DNA of 64,000 bases from an uncultured Desulfobacterales bacterium (GCA_938048455.1 CALIUY010000012.1:280538-344537); one strand, 5' to 3'. Positions 41,792-54,015 are shown, counted from the first letter of the stretch. Numbers and translations are program-made. Notes: generated from the sequence alone by a model not told the origin.

Positions 41792-41792
<1 letters not shown>
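40872..41792 (-). CDS. folP: Dihydropteroate synthase
   Basis: The protein has 306 aa. It joins p-aminobenzoate to dihydropterin pyrophosphate in folate synthesis. Hallmarks are MAVLNVTPDSFSDGG (residues about 25-39), ILDVGGESTRPFS (about 61-73), SLINDVSALRFDP, VVLMHMRGEPRTMQ and the late GPSRKSFLRRLL (about 225-236) and HIVRVHEV. A short C-terminal extension is unremarkable. Its ATG overlaps the ftsH stop by one base, so the genes are translationally coupled, as in many proteobacteria. Confidence 0.96.
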
Positions 41793-43690
<1,898 letters not shown>

Positions 43691-43832
43691 GGCTCTCTTC
43701 CTCCGGGTGAATCGTCGCCCTCGGCGCTGACGTCCGCAACCTGAGAGTATCCCGCAGGAGGCTTCGGGATTCAAGGAAAAATCCGTTGTGCGGCCTGAAG
43801 CGGGGAAGGGCGGTCAGAAGGGTTCGATACGC

Positions 43833-45311
43833 TTAGGTTTCTAAAATAGACATTCCTTCCGGCTCTGCCAACCGGATTTCGGCGCGGACGGCCGTGGGGC
43901 TACCCTCCGTCAGCCGAGCCGCCTCGTCGATGCGTAGGCCCGCCACCCAGAGGATGCGTCCTGCGGAAACCAGAATCGGGCGCCGGGCCCGCTCTTCCCG
44001 CGGGACCCCGGCGTCACGGAGGAATTTTTTGAGCTTGCGCGATCCCGGGGAGCCGAGCGGTCGGAAGCGGTCGCCCGGCCGACGGTTACGCACGGTTACC
44101 GGGAAGCGCACGGCCGCGGCGTCGAGAAAGGCGACCCGCGGGTCGTCCCGGAGCGCGATGCGGGCCGTGGCGGCCGGCACCGGTTGCAACTCGAACCTCA
44201 CCCCGGCTTCGCGGATGTAGACGGCGCCGAAGTCCTCGAGGCGGTAGGCGAATTCCTCCCCCGGGGCCTGCCGCCCTGGGGTCTCTCGTGGATCGCCCCC
44301 CCCCCGCAAAAGAAGACCCGCGGGGGACCGCAGGGCCTGAACGCCATGCGGCAGGCGAACGGGACCCGCGGCGTCGTTTCGCTCGAGGAGGGCCAGCACC
44401 GCCTCCACGTGGACGAAGGCCAATCGCTCCAGGGTCCCGGTCAGCCTCAGAAACGCCCGGCGCACGAGGCGGCGCCGGGCGGCCGGCGGAAGAGCCAGCA
44501 GACCGGCGGCATCGAAGACAATGCGGTCGACGCTTCGGGAAAGGCAGATCTTCTCTTCCAGAGGATCGACCAGGGACTCGAGCCAGGCGTCTTCGTCGGC
44601 GCAGATGCCGGCGGCGCGGCGCAGGGCCTCCGCCGCCCCGCAGCGGTATTCCCGCTCGAGCAGGGGAAGCAGGCGCTGACGGATGCGGTTGCGGGCGAAG
44701 CCGAGATCGGCGTTCGTCGGATCGCTGCGGGAAGGGATCCCCCGGATCACCAGGTATTCGCGGATCTCCGCCCGCCTTGCGGCAAGAAGCGGGCGGACCA
44801 GGCCGTCGGGGCGAAACGGCCGGATGCCGGAGAGCCCGAGAGGGCCTGCGCCGCGCAAGAGGTTCAGAAGCAGGCCCTCGGCGAGGTCGTCCCCGTGGTG
44901 CCCGAGCGCCACCCGCCTATAGCCGAGGCTGCGGGCGGTTTCTTCGAAAAACGCCCGGCGTGCGCGGCGGCCGGCCGCTTCGAGCGAAAGTCCGAGCTTG
45001 CGGCCGAGGGCGCGCACGTCGACCCGCCGCAGATGGAAGGCGGCCCCGAGGGCTGACGCCGCCTGTTCCACGAAGGCGGCCTCTTCGCCCGATTCCGGTC
45101 GCAACCGGTGGTCGAGGTGGGCAACCCCCAGGGAAAGCCGTAAGGCCTCCTTTCGGGCGGCGAGAAGATAGAGCAGCGCCATGGAGTCCGGGCCGCCGGA
45201 AACCCCGACCAGCACCCGGTCTCCCGCGTCGATCAAGCGGCCCCGCGCGAGCGCCCGGTCGAAGAGGCGATCAAGGCGCGTCGGGGGCTGAAGCAGGGGG
45301 GTGGGAAACAT
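43833..45311 (-). CDS. tilS: tRNA(Ile)-lysidine synthetase
   Basis: The protein has 492 aa. It modifies C34 of tRNA-Ile(CAU) to lysidine. The N-type PP-loop SGGPDSMALLYLL (about 37-49) is followed by AHLDHRLRPESGEEA, the second motif. ALGHHGDDLAEGLLLNLLRGAG and FARNRIRQRLLPLLE are also typical. The C-terminal TilS substrate-binding domain (NRRPGDRFRPLGSPGSRKLKKFLRDAGVPREER) is present. It is upstream of ftsH and folP on the same strand, the common order tilS-ftsH-folP. Confidence 0.95.
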   Translation of the reverse strand: MFPTPLLQPPTRLDRLFDRALARGRLIDAGDRVLVGVSGGPDSMALLYLLAARKEALRLSLGVAHLDHRLRPESGEEAAFVEQAASALGAAFHLRRVDVRALGRKLGLSLEAAGRRARRAFFEETARSLGYRRVALGHHGDDLAEGLLLNLLRGAGPLGLSGIRPFRPDGLVRPLLAARRAEIREYLVIRGIPSRSDPTNADLGFARNRIRQRLLPLLEREYRCGAAEALRRAAGICADEDAWLESLVDPLEEKICLSRSVDRIVFDAAGLLALPPAARRRLVRRAFLRLTGTLERLAFVHVEAVLALLERNDAAGPVRLPHGVQALRSPAGLLLRGGGDPRETPGRQAPGEEFAYRLEDFGAVYIREAGVRFELQPVPAATARIALRDDPRVAFLDAAAVRFPVTVRNRRPGDRFRPLGSPGSRKLKKFLRDAGVPREERARRPILVSAGRILWVAGLRIDEAARLTEGSPTAVRAEIRLAEPEGMSILET

Positions 45312-45360
45312 GCCCGATGTGGAGTTTTTACGGCAGCAGGCCGGGCAAGTCAAATTTTCC

Positions 45361-45388
45361 TTGCAAAATCGGGTGATCCGGCTATGCT
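45361..45388 (+). promoter_or_regulatory. Promoter for the SRP RNA gene
   Basis: TTGCAA (45361-45366) and TATGCT (45383-45388) are separated by 16 bp. The expected transcription start near 45395 lies shortly before the long SRP RNA stem at 45421. Confidence 0.6.
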
Positions 45389-45420
45389 GCACTTTGCCCT
45401 GCGAACAGCGGCCGGCTTGC

Positions 45421-45587
45421 TGCGGGGCGTTGGGGCGTGTGGTCCGGGGCTCCTCCTTCGGGCCCTGCGCAACAGGCGGTCACGAACCTCGTCAGGTCCG
45501 GAAGGAAGCAGCGATCAGTGATGCGGCCTGTGTCGCGGGAGGCTCCGGGGTGGTGGAAACCCGGGCCACCCGCCCCAACGCCCCGCA
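45421..45587 (+). other. Extended closing stem around SRP RNA
   Basis: A 28-base inverted repeat brackets the SRP RNA core. The 5' arm is 45421-45448 (starting TGCGGGGCGTTGGGGCG) and the 3' arm is 45560-45587 (ending CGCCCCAACGCCCCGCA). Only one mismatch and one G:U pair interrupt it. It would close the RNA with an unusually long helix, giving a transcript of about 167 nt rather than the usual 100-115 nt. The extra stem may be precursor sequence or part of the mature RNA. Confidence 0.7.
45445..45555 (+). ncRNA. ffs: Signal recognition particle 4.5S RNA (small bacterial type)
   Basis: The RNA contains the near-invariant Ffh-binding apical domain GTCAGGTCCGGAAGGAAGCAG (about 45491-45511), including the GGAA tetraloop region and asymmetric loops. 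The flanks pair as CTGCGCAACAGG... with CCTGTGTCGCGGGAGG. SRP RNA binds Ffh and docks ribosomes to FtsY for co-translational membrane targeting. The core ends are placed by helix pairing and are accurate only to several bases. It lies divergent from tilS and upstream of grpE. Confidence 0.93.
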
Positions 45588-45652
45588 GGGCGCGAATTTC
45601 CCCCACCCTCCCATAATTCCCGAATTCATTTGCAAATCATTCCAACCCGCGC

Positions 45653-45680
45653 CTTGACAGGGGGGGCTTGCGCCTTATCT
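45653..45680 (+). promoter_or_regulatory. Heat-shock (sigma-32-like) promoter of grpE-dnaK
   Basis: CTTGACA (45653-45659), 13 bp, then CCTTATCT (45673-45680) matches the sigma-32 consensus CTTGAAA-N13-CCCCATNT closely. A housekeeping reading TTGACA-N16-TATCTT is also possible. No CIRCE repeat was seen. The position about 47 bp before grpE fits. Confidence 0.65.
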
Positions 45681-45727
45681 TTCCCGCGGATTGAAAAACG
45701 GCACCTGTCGGTTTTTTTTGAGGATGC

Positions 45728-46441
45728 ATGGATTCCAAAGGTCACGAAGGGCTGAAGGCGAAATCCGTGGAGGAAACCGGACCCGCCGGTGCGGAGCCGG
45801 CCGTCGAAGTTGAGCCAGGGGAGGAATCTTCGGATTCCGCCTCGGCGCAGGGGGCCCGCGGGGGAGAGTCGGTTGCCCCCTCCGGCCCGGCGGGCCGAGA
45901 TCCGGCGGAACTCTCGCGCCGCCTCGAGGCGAGCGAGAAGGAGGCGCGGGAGAACTACGAGCGTCTGCTGCGGGTGTCGGCCGAGTTCGAGAACTTCAAA
46001 AAACGACAAGCGCGGGAGATGGACGATCTGCGGAAGTTCGCGAATCAGTCCCTCCTGCGCGAGATGCTCTCGGTCGTCGACCATATGGAAATGGCCCTCC
46101 AGGCGGCGGCCGACCGGAGCGCGCAGGATCCGCTGAAGCAGGGTCTGGCGCTGACGCTGCGGGAGCTGCAACGGGTGCTCGAAAAATTCCACGTCAAGCC
46201 GATCGAAGCCGAAGGTCAGCCCTTCAATCCCGAGTTTCACGAGGCGATCCTGCAGGAGGAAACCGCGGCGGTGGCCCCGAACACGGTGCTGCGGGTGATG
46301 CAGCGGGGCTATCTGCTCAACGACCGGCTGCTCCGGCCGGCACTGGTGGTCGTCTCCGCCGCGGCGGTGGATTCGACCCGTGAAGGGGGGAGCGGGGGGA
46401 ACCGCGACTCGGGAACCGAGCGGGATCGGCCGCCGGCTTGA
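45728..46441 (+). CDS. grpE: Nucleotide exchange factor GrpE
   Basis: The protein has 237 aa. GrpE dimers release ADP from DnaK. After an acidic low-complexity N-terminus (about 1-70) comes the long helix ENYERLLRVSAEFENFKKRQAREMDDLRKFANQSLLREMLSVVDHMEMAL. The beta-domain HVKPIEAEGQPFNPEFHEAILQEETAAVAPNTVLRVMQRGYLLNDRLLRPALVVVS carries the GrpE signature. A Ser/Gly-rich tail follows. The gene is 55 bp upstream of dnaK behind a heat-shock-like promoter. Confidence 0.96.
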   Translation: MDSKGHEGLKAKSVEETGPAGAEPAVEVEPGEESSDSASAQGARGGESVAPSGPAGRDPAELSRRLEASEKEARENYERLLRVSAEFENFKKRQAREMDDLRKFANQSLLREMLSVVDHMEMALQAAADRSAQDPLKQGLALTLRELQRVLEKFHVKPIEAEGQPFNPEFHEAILQEETAAVAPNTVLRVMQRGYLLNDRLLRPALVVVSAAAVDSTREGGSGGNRDSGTERDRPPA

Positions 46442-46496
46442 GGATCCATCCGAACGATTTTTTCGTCATCAAGCGATTTGAAGGAGGAAATACGTT

Positions 46497-48413
<1,917 letters not shown>

Positions 48414-48440
48414 TCCGGCGCCCTCGGCGGAAAGAAGCAA

Positions 48441-48480
48441 AGCCCGCGAGCGGCCGAACAGGCCGCCGCGGGCTTTTTTT
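48441..48480 (+). terminator. Strong intrinsic terminator after dnaK
   Basis: A two-part stem (GCCCGCG...CGCGGGC enclosing GCGGCC...GGCCGC) is closed by a GAACA loop and followed by seven T residues. Confidence 0.92.
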
Positions 48481-48591
48481 GCGCCTCGCCCCTCTGCGGC
48501 GATCCGCGCCCGTTTACAACCGCAACGGCGGAAATTATGTTCGGCGCAAACCCAAAGACGCGTGGCTTAAGGAACCCGCGAGGAGGAACGC

Positions 48592-49041
48592 ATGGACGTG
48601 AAGAAAATCCTCTGGCCGACCGATTTTTCGAGCACCTCCCAAAAGGCCCTGCCGCATGTCAAATCCCTCACCGGGCAGTCCGGGGCCGAAATCCACGTCC
48701 TCTACGTCATCGAGGACATCGCCCACCACGCCGGCTGGTACGGCGCCTTCGAGGAAAAACGGGTGCAGGAGCTCATGGAGCACGCCCGCAAGACCGCAAC
48801 CCAGAGGCTTTCCCAGATCTGCGAAAAATACCTCGAGGGCTGCCCGCTCTACATCAAGCATGTCGCCGTGGGGGATCCGGCGCAGGAAATCCTCAAGAAG
48901 ATCGAAAGCGAGAAGGTGGACCTGGTCGTCATGACGAGCCACGGCGAGAAAGGAAATTTCCGTTTCGGCAGCGTGGCGGAGAAAGTGCTCAAGCACTCGC
49001 CCGTTCCGGTCACCGTGATTCCCGTGGATCCTTCCCGGTGA
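48592..49041 (+). CDS. Universal stress protein UspA family
   Basis: The protein has 149 aa, a single Usp domain. KKILWPTDFSSTSQKALPHV begins the Rossmann-like fold. The ATP-binding motif G-x2-G-x9-G(S/T) appears near the end as SHGEKGNFRFGSVAEKVLKHSPVPVTVIP (about residues 116-144). The ATP-binding class of Usp is therefore likely. These proteins help survival under starvation and oxidative or redox stress. It is transcribed alone downstream of dnaK and convergent with the ferritin-like gene. Confidence 0.92.
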   Translation: MDVKKILWPTDFSSTSQKALPHVKSLTGQSGAEIHVLYVIEDIAHHAGWYGAFEEKRVQELMEHARKTATQRLSQICEKYLEGCPLYIKHVAVGDPAQEILKKIESEKVDLVVMTSHGEKGNFRFGSVAEKVLKHSPVPVTVIPVDPSR

Positions 49042-49060
49042 CGGGCCGGGCCGTCTCGGT

Positions 49061-49525
49061 TCAACCGCCCGAGGTCTGGGGGAAGGCCGTGTTCGCGTAA
49101 AGGTACTCCATCTTCTCCTTGTGGCGCAGTTCCTCGGTCGCCATGCGTGCGAGCAGCTCCCGGGCCGGACCTTCCCCGTGCTCCGCGGCGAGCGCGCTGT
49201 AGAAGCGGTGAGAGCGAAGCTCGCGGTGCGCGGCGATGAGAAAAACGTCGGGCCGGCCCAGATCCTCGCGCACTTCGGGCTCCCGCTGGTGTTCGGCGAT
49301 GCGGTAGTAGACGGGATCGGAGAGGCGAAGCTCGCCGACTTCCCAGTCCCCCCGGCGGTACCGTTCGAGAAACTCCTTGTGTTTTTTTTCCTCCTCGGCG
49401 ATCCCGTCGATCGTCTCGCGCGAGGCCTCATCCACCACCCGGCCGCGGAGTTCGCGGTAGAAGGCGTAGGCTTCCTCCTCGCGCCGAATGGCGGTATCGA
49501 TCAGCGTCAAAAGCTTCGCATCCAT
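49061..49525 (-). CDS. Ferritin-like (rubrerythrin-type) di-iron protein
   Basis: The protein has 154 aa, a four-helix bundle. Di-iron ligands can be traced in RREEEAYAFYRELRG (first helix), IAEEEKKHKEFLERY (second, E-x2-H), AAHRELRSHRFYSALA (third) and MATEELRHKEKMEYLY (fourth, E-x2-H). There is no C-terminal rubredoxin domain, so this is the erythrin or short rubrerythrin class, acting on peroxide or iron. A rubredoxin is available elsewhere in the window. Position is convergent with UspA. Confidence 0.88.
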   Translation of the reverse strand: MDAKLLTLIDTAIRREEEAYAFYRELRGRVVDEASRETIDGIAEEEKKHKEFLERYRRGDWEVGELRLSDPVYYRIAEHQREPEVREDLGRPDVFLIAAHRELRSHRFYSALAAEHGEGPARELLARMATEELRHKEKMEYLYANTAFPQTSGG

Positions 49526-49561
49526 CGCCCCTCCTGACTTGCGTCCTCCTTGCCTGGCGTT

Positions 49562-50338
49562 TCAAGGCCGGCGGCGGGACATCCAGAAAACGAAGGCGCC
49601 CAGGTAAGCCGTCGCCGCGGCGAAGGCCGCCGCCGTCCCCCAGCCGATTCCCCAGGCGGGGTAGGCTAAGGAGACGCACAGGGCGTAGACGGCGATTGCC
49701 CCCATGCCGCGGGGGAAGTGCTTGATGATCGTGTGCACGTGGGCCTTATCATAGGTGAGATGCACGATCAACAAGAGGGGGTAGAGGGCGATCGGGAAGG
49801 CCGAGAAGAGCCCCGCCCATGCCGGGCCGACGGCATGGGCCGCGGCGGTGACGGCGACGATGATGAGCGCGGCGAGCAGGGCGCGCAAGGCGAAGACGGC
49901 CGGCGTGAAACGCACGCTGTGCGCGATGCGGGCGTCCGGAATGCGCCGGAAAAGCACGGTGAAGACCGCCATCGCGCCGAAAGCGGCCGAAAGCGCCGCG
50001 GCCCGGTTGAAGGGGATCGGCCGCAGGGCCGCGGCGGCGGCGAAATAACCGGCCGTGGCGGCAAGCGTCGATGCGGCGATACAGCCGCGTCGGATGCGGC
50101 GGGAGGCGAGGTAGTAAACCCAGACGAAGGTTTGGGTGGCGCACAGGCCGGCGATCGCGAACACGGCGCTTTGCGCGGCGAATTCGGGGGAGATCTCCAG
50201 GCCGATGAAGAAGAGGCTGAGCGCCACCCCCAGGGGGTAGCCGGAGAGCACGCCCGCCATGCGCGGCCCGGCCCGTTCGGCCACCAGCGAGAGGGCGAGC
50301 ACGATGCCCACGGTGGTGAGGATTTTGATCAAAACCAC
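49562..50338 (-). CDS. Polytopic inner-membrane protein, unknown function
   Basis: The protein has 258 aa with about eight hydrophobic helices. Conspicuous segments are the first-helix region MVLIKILTTVGIVLALSLVAERAGPRMAGVLSGYPLGVALSLFFIGLEISPEFA and, in the second half, GLFSAFPIALYPLLLIVHLTYDKAHVHTIIKHFPRG. The two halves share a G-x(2)-SG/AFP-P-LGV/IAL pattern, suggesting an internal duplication. It resembles small two-repeat transporters, but no family is assigned with certainty. It is 70 bp downstream of glpB on the same strand. Confidence 0.7.
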   Translation of the reverse strand: MVLIKILTTVGIVLALSLVAERAGPRMAGVLSGYPLGVALSLFFIGLEISPEFAAQSAVFAIAGLCATQTFVWVYYLASRRIRRGCIAASTLAATAGYFAAAAALRPIPFNRAAALSAAFGAMAVFTVLFRRIPDARIAHSVRFTPAVFALRALLAALIIVAVTAAAHAVGPAWAGLFSAFPIALYPLLLIVHLTYDKAHVHTIIKHFPRGMGAIAVYALCVSLAYPAWGIGWGTAAAFAAATAYLGAFVFWMSRRRP

Positions 50339-50408
50339 GGAGCCGACCCCTGAATCTCCGAAGGCGGTCTCCCCGGGCGGTACCGGATTCGAGAGGAGAA
50401 AGACCGCA

Positions 50409-51695
50409 TCAGGCGAGCTCCCCCCTCAGCCCCTCGACCGCCGCGCAGGCGGTGGCGATGGAGAGCGCCGCGCCGCAACGCTCCCGGACCCAGTCCTGGT
50501 GGGCAAGCAGACTTCCCGCGGCGAAGAGCCGGGGATGGAAGGGTTCGCCTCCCGGACCCAGGGGGCGGAAGAAGCGATCGGTTTCGATCCCGGCACGGTT
50601 GAGCGGGTGGCCGCCGGCGTGGAGGAAATCCATGCGGTGCCAGTCCTCGCGGTCCGGGGGGAAGACGACGGGAAGCCCGAAGAGCGCCTCCGTCAGGCGG
50701 CCCCGTTCCGCGCGCAGGCCGCCGCCGAGGAAGCGGCCGGTGGCGAGAATCACCCCGCGGGCCTCGAACGGCGGCGAGAAATCCCGGTTTTCGGTCTCCA
50801 GCCGGAAACCGCCCTTTCCCAGCGCTTGCACGCGGACCACGCTCTGCCCGGAGATGCGCCGTACGCCCACGGCGTCCAGGGCGCGTTCGAAGGCCTCTTT
50901 GAACCGCGGTCCGGTCGCCCCCGGCGGGAGGGTGGGGATCTCGAAGAGGGGGATGCCCAGGCGCGCTTCGAGGTCGCGATGGACTTCGGCCGATCGCGAG
51001 ATGCCGAACACGGCGGGCAGCCCCAGGACCTCGACGCCCTCGCGGCAGGGTTCGAGAGCCCGGGCCAGGGCCGCACGCGCCTCCGCCGTTTCGAGCGCGC
51101 GCGCCATCCTTTCGGGGAAGATCTCGCCCCCGGCCGCGACCGTCGGAAAGGAAAGGGTCGCCGCCTTCAGTCCGCTCCAGTGTTCTGCGGCGCAGGCGAT
51201 GATGCCTCGGGCGCTGAACCCCCGCAGGCCCTGAAACGAGACGATCCGGGCTGCGGCTTGCGCCTCGCGGGCGGCGATGCCCGCGGCCATCGTGGCCGGG
51301 ACGCGAAAGGTGGGCCGGAAGGTGCCGAGCGCGGTCAGGACCCAGCGGTTCCGCTCCGTCGCCTCCAGGTAGGCCATGCCGCTTTCCTCAAGCGCGCCGG
51401 TGACGGCCTCGAGCGCCTCGCGGATGCGGGCGGGGGCGATCCGGGCCAGCGGGTGCGCGGGTTCGTCGGCCGCGAGCCGCGCGAGCGCCTCCCAGGGGTT
51501 CTCCCACAGGCGCCGCGGTGCGAGCGGGTGCACCGCCAGCAGATCGATCATGCCGCTGGCGAAGAGGATTCCGCCCGCCCGCCCGATCAGGATCGTCGAG
51601 AGACCGGCGCGCGCGGCGAACCAGGCGGCGCTCATGCCGGCCATGCCGCTTCCGATCACGGCGACGTCGGAATCGCTTTCGTGGGTGGTCGTCAT
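50409..51695 (-). CDS. glpB: Anaerobic glycerol-3-phosphate dehydrogenase subunit B
   Basis: The protein has 428 aa. GlpB forms the flavin-containing partner of GlpA and passes electrons to the quinone-linked subunit. The N-terminal dinucleotide motif DVAVIGSGMAGMSAAWFAARAGLSTILIGR is intact. AARIVSFQGLRGF and GVILATGRFLGGGLRA are GlpB-like, as is the C-terminal FAAGSLLAHQDWVRERCGAALSIATACAA. The ATG at 51695 overlaps the glpA stop. No glpC follows, which is unusual. Confidence 0.9.
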   Translation of the reverse strand: MTTTHESDSDVAVIGSGMAGMSAAWFAARAGLSTILIGRAGGILFASGMIDLLAVHPLAPRRLWENPWEALARLAADEPAHPLARIAPARIREALEAVTGALEESGMAYLEATERNRWVLTALGTFRPTFRVPATMAAGIAAREAQAAARIVSFQGLRGFSARGIIACAAEHWSGLKAATLSFPTVAAGGEIFPERMARALETAEARAALARALEPCREGVEVLGLPAVFGISRSAEVHRDLEARLGIPLFEIPTLPPGATGPRFKEAFERALDAVGVRRISGQSVVRVQALGKGGFRLETENRDFSPPFEARGVILATGRFLGGGLRAERGRLTEALFGLPVVFPPDREDWHRMDFLHAGGHPLNRAGIETDRFFRPLGPGGEPFHPRLFAAGSLLAHQDWVRERCGAALSIATACAAVEGLRGELA

Positions 51696-53251
51696 CGGCG
51701 GTTTTCGAGATCCAGGCTGAAGAGGCCGCAATGCAGCGCTTCCTGGAGTTCCTCCTGGGCGAGCGCGGTCCCCCAGAGGATCGGCCGCATGCCGCGCCAG
51801 CGGGCCCCGAGAAAGGTAAGCAGATCGGCGATCCCCTGCCGGCCCTGAAGGATCCCGCGGTCATAAAGGTGGGCGTTCACGCGGAGGCCGCAGAACGCCC
51901 CCTGGCAGATTCCCTTGCCCACCCGGCTGCGGCGCCCGATGCCGTAAAGCGAGGGGCGTCCCCCCTGGCGCCGGATCGCTTCGCAGACCTCGTCCACGGC
52001 GGAGGCGTGGATCATCTCGCATTCGCACAGAAGCCGTTCCTGCGCTTCGCGGCAGGCCTCGAGCCAGCCGCGGGGGCCGGCGCCCGCTTCCACCCAGCGG
52101 CTGGCCGCCCGGGGCGCGATGGGCACATCCGCCGTCCGGCAGGGGACATCGAGGCCGAGCTTGCGGCAGGCGAGGTCGGCGGCCTTTTCGGCCATGCGGC
52201 GGTAGGTGGTGAGCTTCCCGCCGGTGATCGTGAGGAAGTTGTCGAGGCCTTGGGCGGCGTGATCGAAGAGCGCAAAGCCGCGGCGGAGCAGGCGGTCGCC
52301 GGGGGCCTCCCCTCCCCCGCCGACCAAGGGCCGCACCCCGGCGTAGGCGCGGATGAAACGCGTCGACGCCAGGGCGGGGACCATGTCGCAGGCGGCTTCC
52401 AAAATGCCGTCGATTTCGGCGAGGCTCGGGGTGATCTGATCGAGGGAATCGAGCCGCACGGAGCTGGTGCCCAGGATCGAGACCGTCCCGCCGGGAACGA
52501 GAATATCGGCATCCGAGGCCGGCCGCAGACGGTTGATGACCCGCTGGGTGAGCCGGCGGTCGGTGATGAGCAGGCTTCCCTTGGACCAGGTCATCGAAAG
52601 CGGCACGCCGGCGAGGGCCGCGACCTCCTTCGCCCACGCGCCTGCCGCGTTGACGACGACTTGGGCGGCGATCCTCCGGCGTTCCCCCGTCGTGGGCTCG
52701 AGGATGCGGACGCTCCGGATCCGCCTTCCCTCGATCTCGAAGCCCTCCACGCGGGCGGCGAGCAAAACCCGGCAGCCGCGGTCCATCGCTTCCCCGAGGT
52801 TGTCCAGGGCGAGCCGAAAAGGGTCGATCGCCGCGTCGTCCACCGCATAGGCGGCGATCAGCCGATCCGCGAGCAGCGGCTCGAGCTCCCGCGCCTGCCC
52901 CGGCGCCAGCTCCCGGCAGTCGATGCCCGCACGGCGGCAGAGCTGGGGGAAGTCGGCGGCGTAGCGCTCGTCGTCTCCGGCCACGGCCACGAAGAGGCCG
53001 CCCGTTTCCTCAATGCAATGGGGCGCGATCCGCCGCAGGATGCGGTTTTCCTCGCGGCACTCCACGGCCGATTCGGGGTCGCTGCGCACATAGCGCGCCC
53101 CGCTGTGGAGCAGTCCGTGATTGGCACCCGAAGCCCCGGCGTTGATGTCGCGGGCCTCGACGAGCGTGCAGTCAATGCCGCGGAGGCTCAAGTCCCGGGC
53201 CAGACCGACCCCGGTCACGCCGCCCCCGATGATCAGAACACAGGTTTCCAC
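51692..53251 (-). CDS. glpA: Anaerobic glycerol-3-phosphate dehydrogenase subunit A
   Basis: The protein has 519 aa. It oxidises sn-glycerol-3-phosphate to dihydroxyacetone phosphate. The FAD fold starts VLIIGGGVTGVGLARDLSLRGIDCTLVE (residues about 5-32). GANHGLLHSGARY is the GlpA/D signature, and FLTITGGKLTTYRRMAEKAAD is present. The C-terminal BFD-type 2Fe-2S domain shows CECEMIHASAV...RVGKGICQGAFC. It acts in anaerobic respiration with nitrate or other acceptors. The ugp importer at the right end of the window could supply the substrate. Confidence 0.95.
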   Translation of the reverse strand: METCVLIIGGGVTGVGLARDLSLRGIDCTLVEARDINAGASGANHGLLHSGARYVRSDPESAVECREENRILRRIAPHCIEETGGLFVAVAGDDERYAADFPQLCRRAGIDCRELAPGQARELEPLLADRLIAAYAVDDAAIDPFRLALDNLGEAMDRGCRVLLAARVEGFEIEGRRIRSVRILEPTTGERRRIAAQVVVNAAGAWAKEVAALAGVPLSMTWSKGSLLITDRRLTQRVINRLRPASDADILVPGGTVSILGTSSVRLDSLDQITPSLAEIDGILEAACDMVPALASTRFIRAYAGVRPLVGGGGEAPGDRLLRRGFALFDHAAQGLDNFLTITGGKLTTYRRMAEKAADLACRKLGLDVPCRTADVPIAPRAASRWVEAGAGPRGWLEACREAQERLLCECEMIHASAVDEVCEAIRRQGGRPSLYGIGRRSRVGKGICQGAFCGLRVNAHLYDRGILQGRQGIADLLTFLGARWRGMRPILWGTALAQEELQEALHCGLFSLDLENRR

Positions 53252-53386
53252 GCTTCTCCTTGGCCGCCCGTCCGGAGATCGCCTCCGCGCGGGGGCAAAC
53301 GTCCTTTTACCACAAAAGCGCCCCCTGCGGAACGCGGGGCGCCGTTCTTTACATTCCCGATCCGCCGCTTTATCGTTTCCGCGCCG

Positions 53387-54007
53387 ATGGCGAATCCGAA
53401 AGCCGCGATGGAAGACGCTTCGAGCCCGATCGTTTCCTGCCCCGCCTGCGGGGCGAAGAACCGCCTTGCCGCGCAGCGCCTGGGCGCGCCCGAGGCGCGC
53501 TGCGGCCGCTGCGGGAGAGCGCTTTTTCCCGCGCGTCCCGGCGAAGCGCCGGGGGCGGATCCCCCCTTTGTCCTGCGCTGCCCCGGGTGCGGGGCGAAAA
53601 ACCGCATCCCCGCCTCGAAGATCGATTCCGCCCCCCGCTGCGGCCGCTGCGCCGCACCGCTTCCGACCGGGGAGCTGCGCATCGCCCAGCCCGTGGCCGT
53701 GAGCGACGCCGACTTCGAGGAGCGGGTTTTGAAATCTCCGCTTCCGGTGCTGCTCTTCGCCTGGGCGCCCTGGTGCCCGAGTTGCCGGGCGGCCGCCCCG
53801 GAAATCGACCGTCTGGCCGCCCGGATGCGGGGTCGGCTGCGCGTGGCCAAGGTGAATGTGGAGGCGAATCCGCAGACCGCCTCCCGCTTGGGGGTGCTGA
53901 GCGTTCCCTTTCTCTTCGTCTTCGATCGCGGGGAGCTTCAGGAAAGCATCCCCGGCGCCCTCGCCGCCGAAGAGCTCGCGTTGCGTCTTTCGGCCTATCT
54001 AACCTGA
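53387..54007 (+). CDS. Thioredoxin with two tandem N-terminal zinc ribbons
   Basis: The protein has 206 aa. Two near-identical zinc ribbons (CPACGAKNR...CGRCG and CPGCGAKNR...CGRCA, residues about 14-85) precede a thioredoxin domain with APWCPSC (CPSC at about 127-130) and the cis-Pro segment VLSVPFLFVF. E. coli thioredoxin 2 has one such ribbon, so here the module is duplicated. The active site CPSC differs from the canonical CGPC. The start is ATG 53387 or ATG 53408; no strong ribosome site was seen at either. The gene is divergent from glpA. Confidence 0.85.
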   Translation: MANPKAAMEDASSPIVSCPACGAKNRLAAQRLGAPEARCGRCGRALFPARPGEAPGADPPFVLRCPGCGAKNRIPASKIDSAPRCGRCAAPLPTGELRIAQPVAVSDADFEERVLKSPLPVLLFAWAPWCPSCRAAAPEIDRLAARMRGRLRVAKVNVEANPQTASRLGVLSVPFLFVFDRGELQESIPGALAAEELALRLSAYLT

Positions 54008-54015
54008 GGCAGGAG

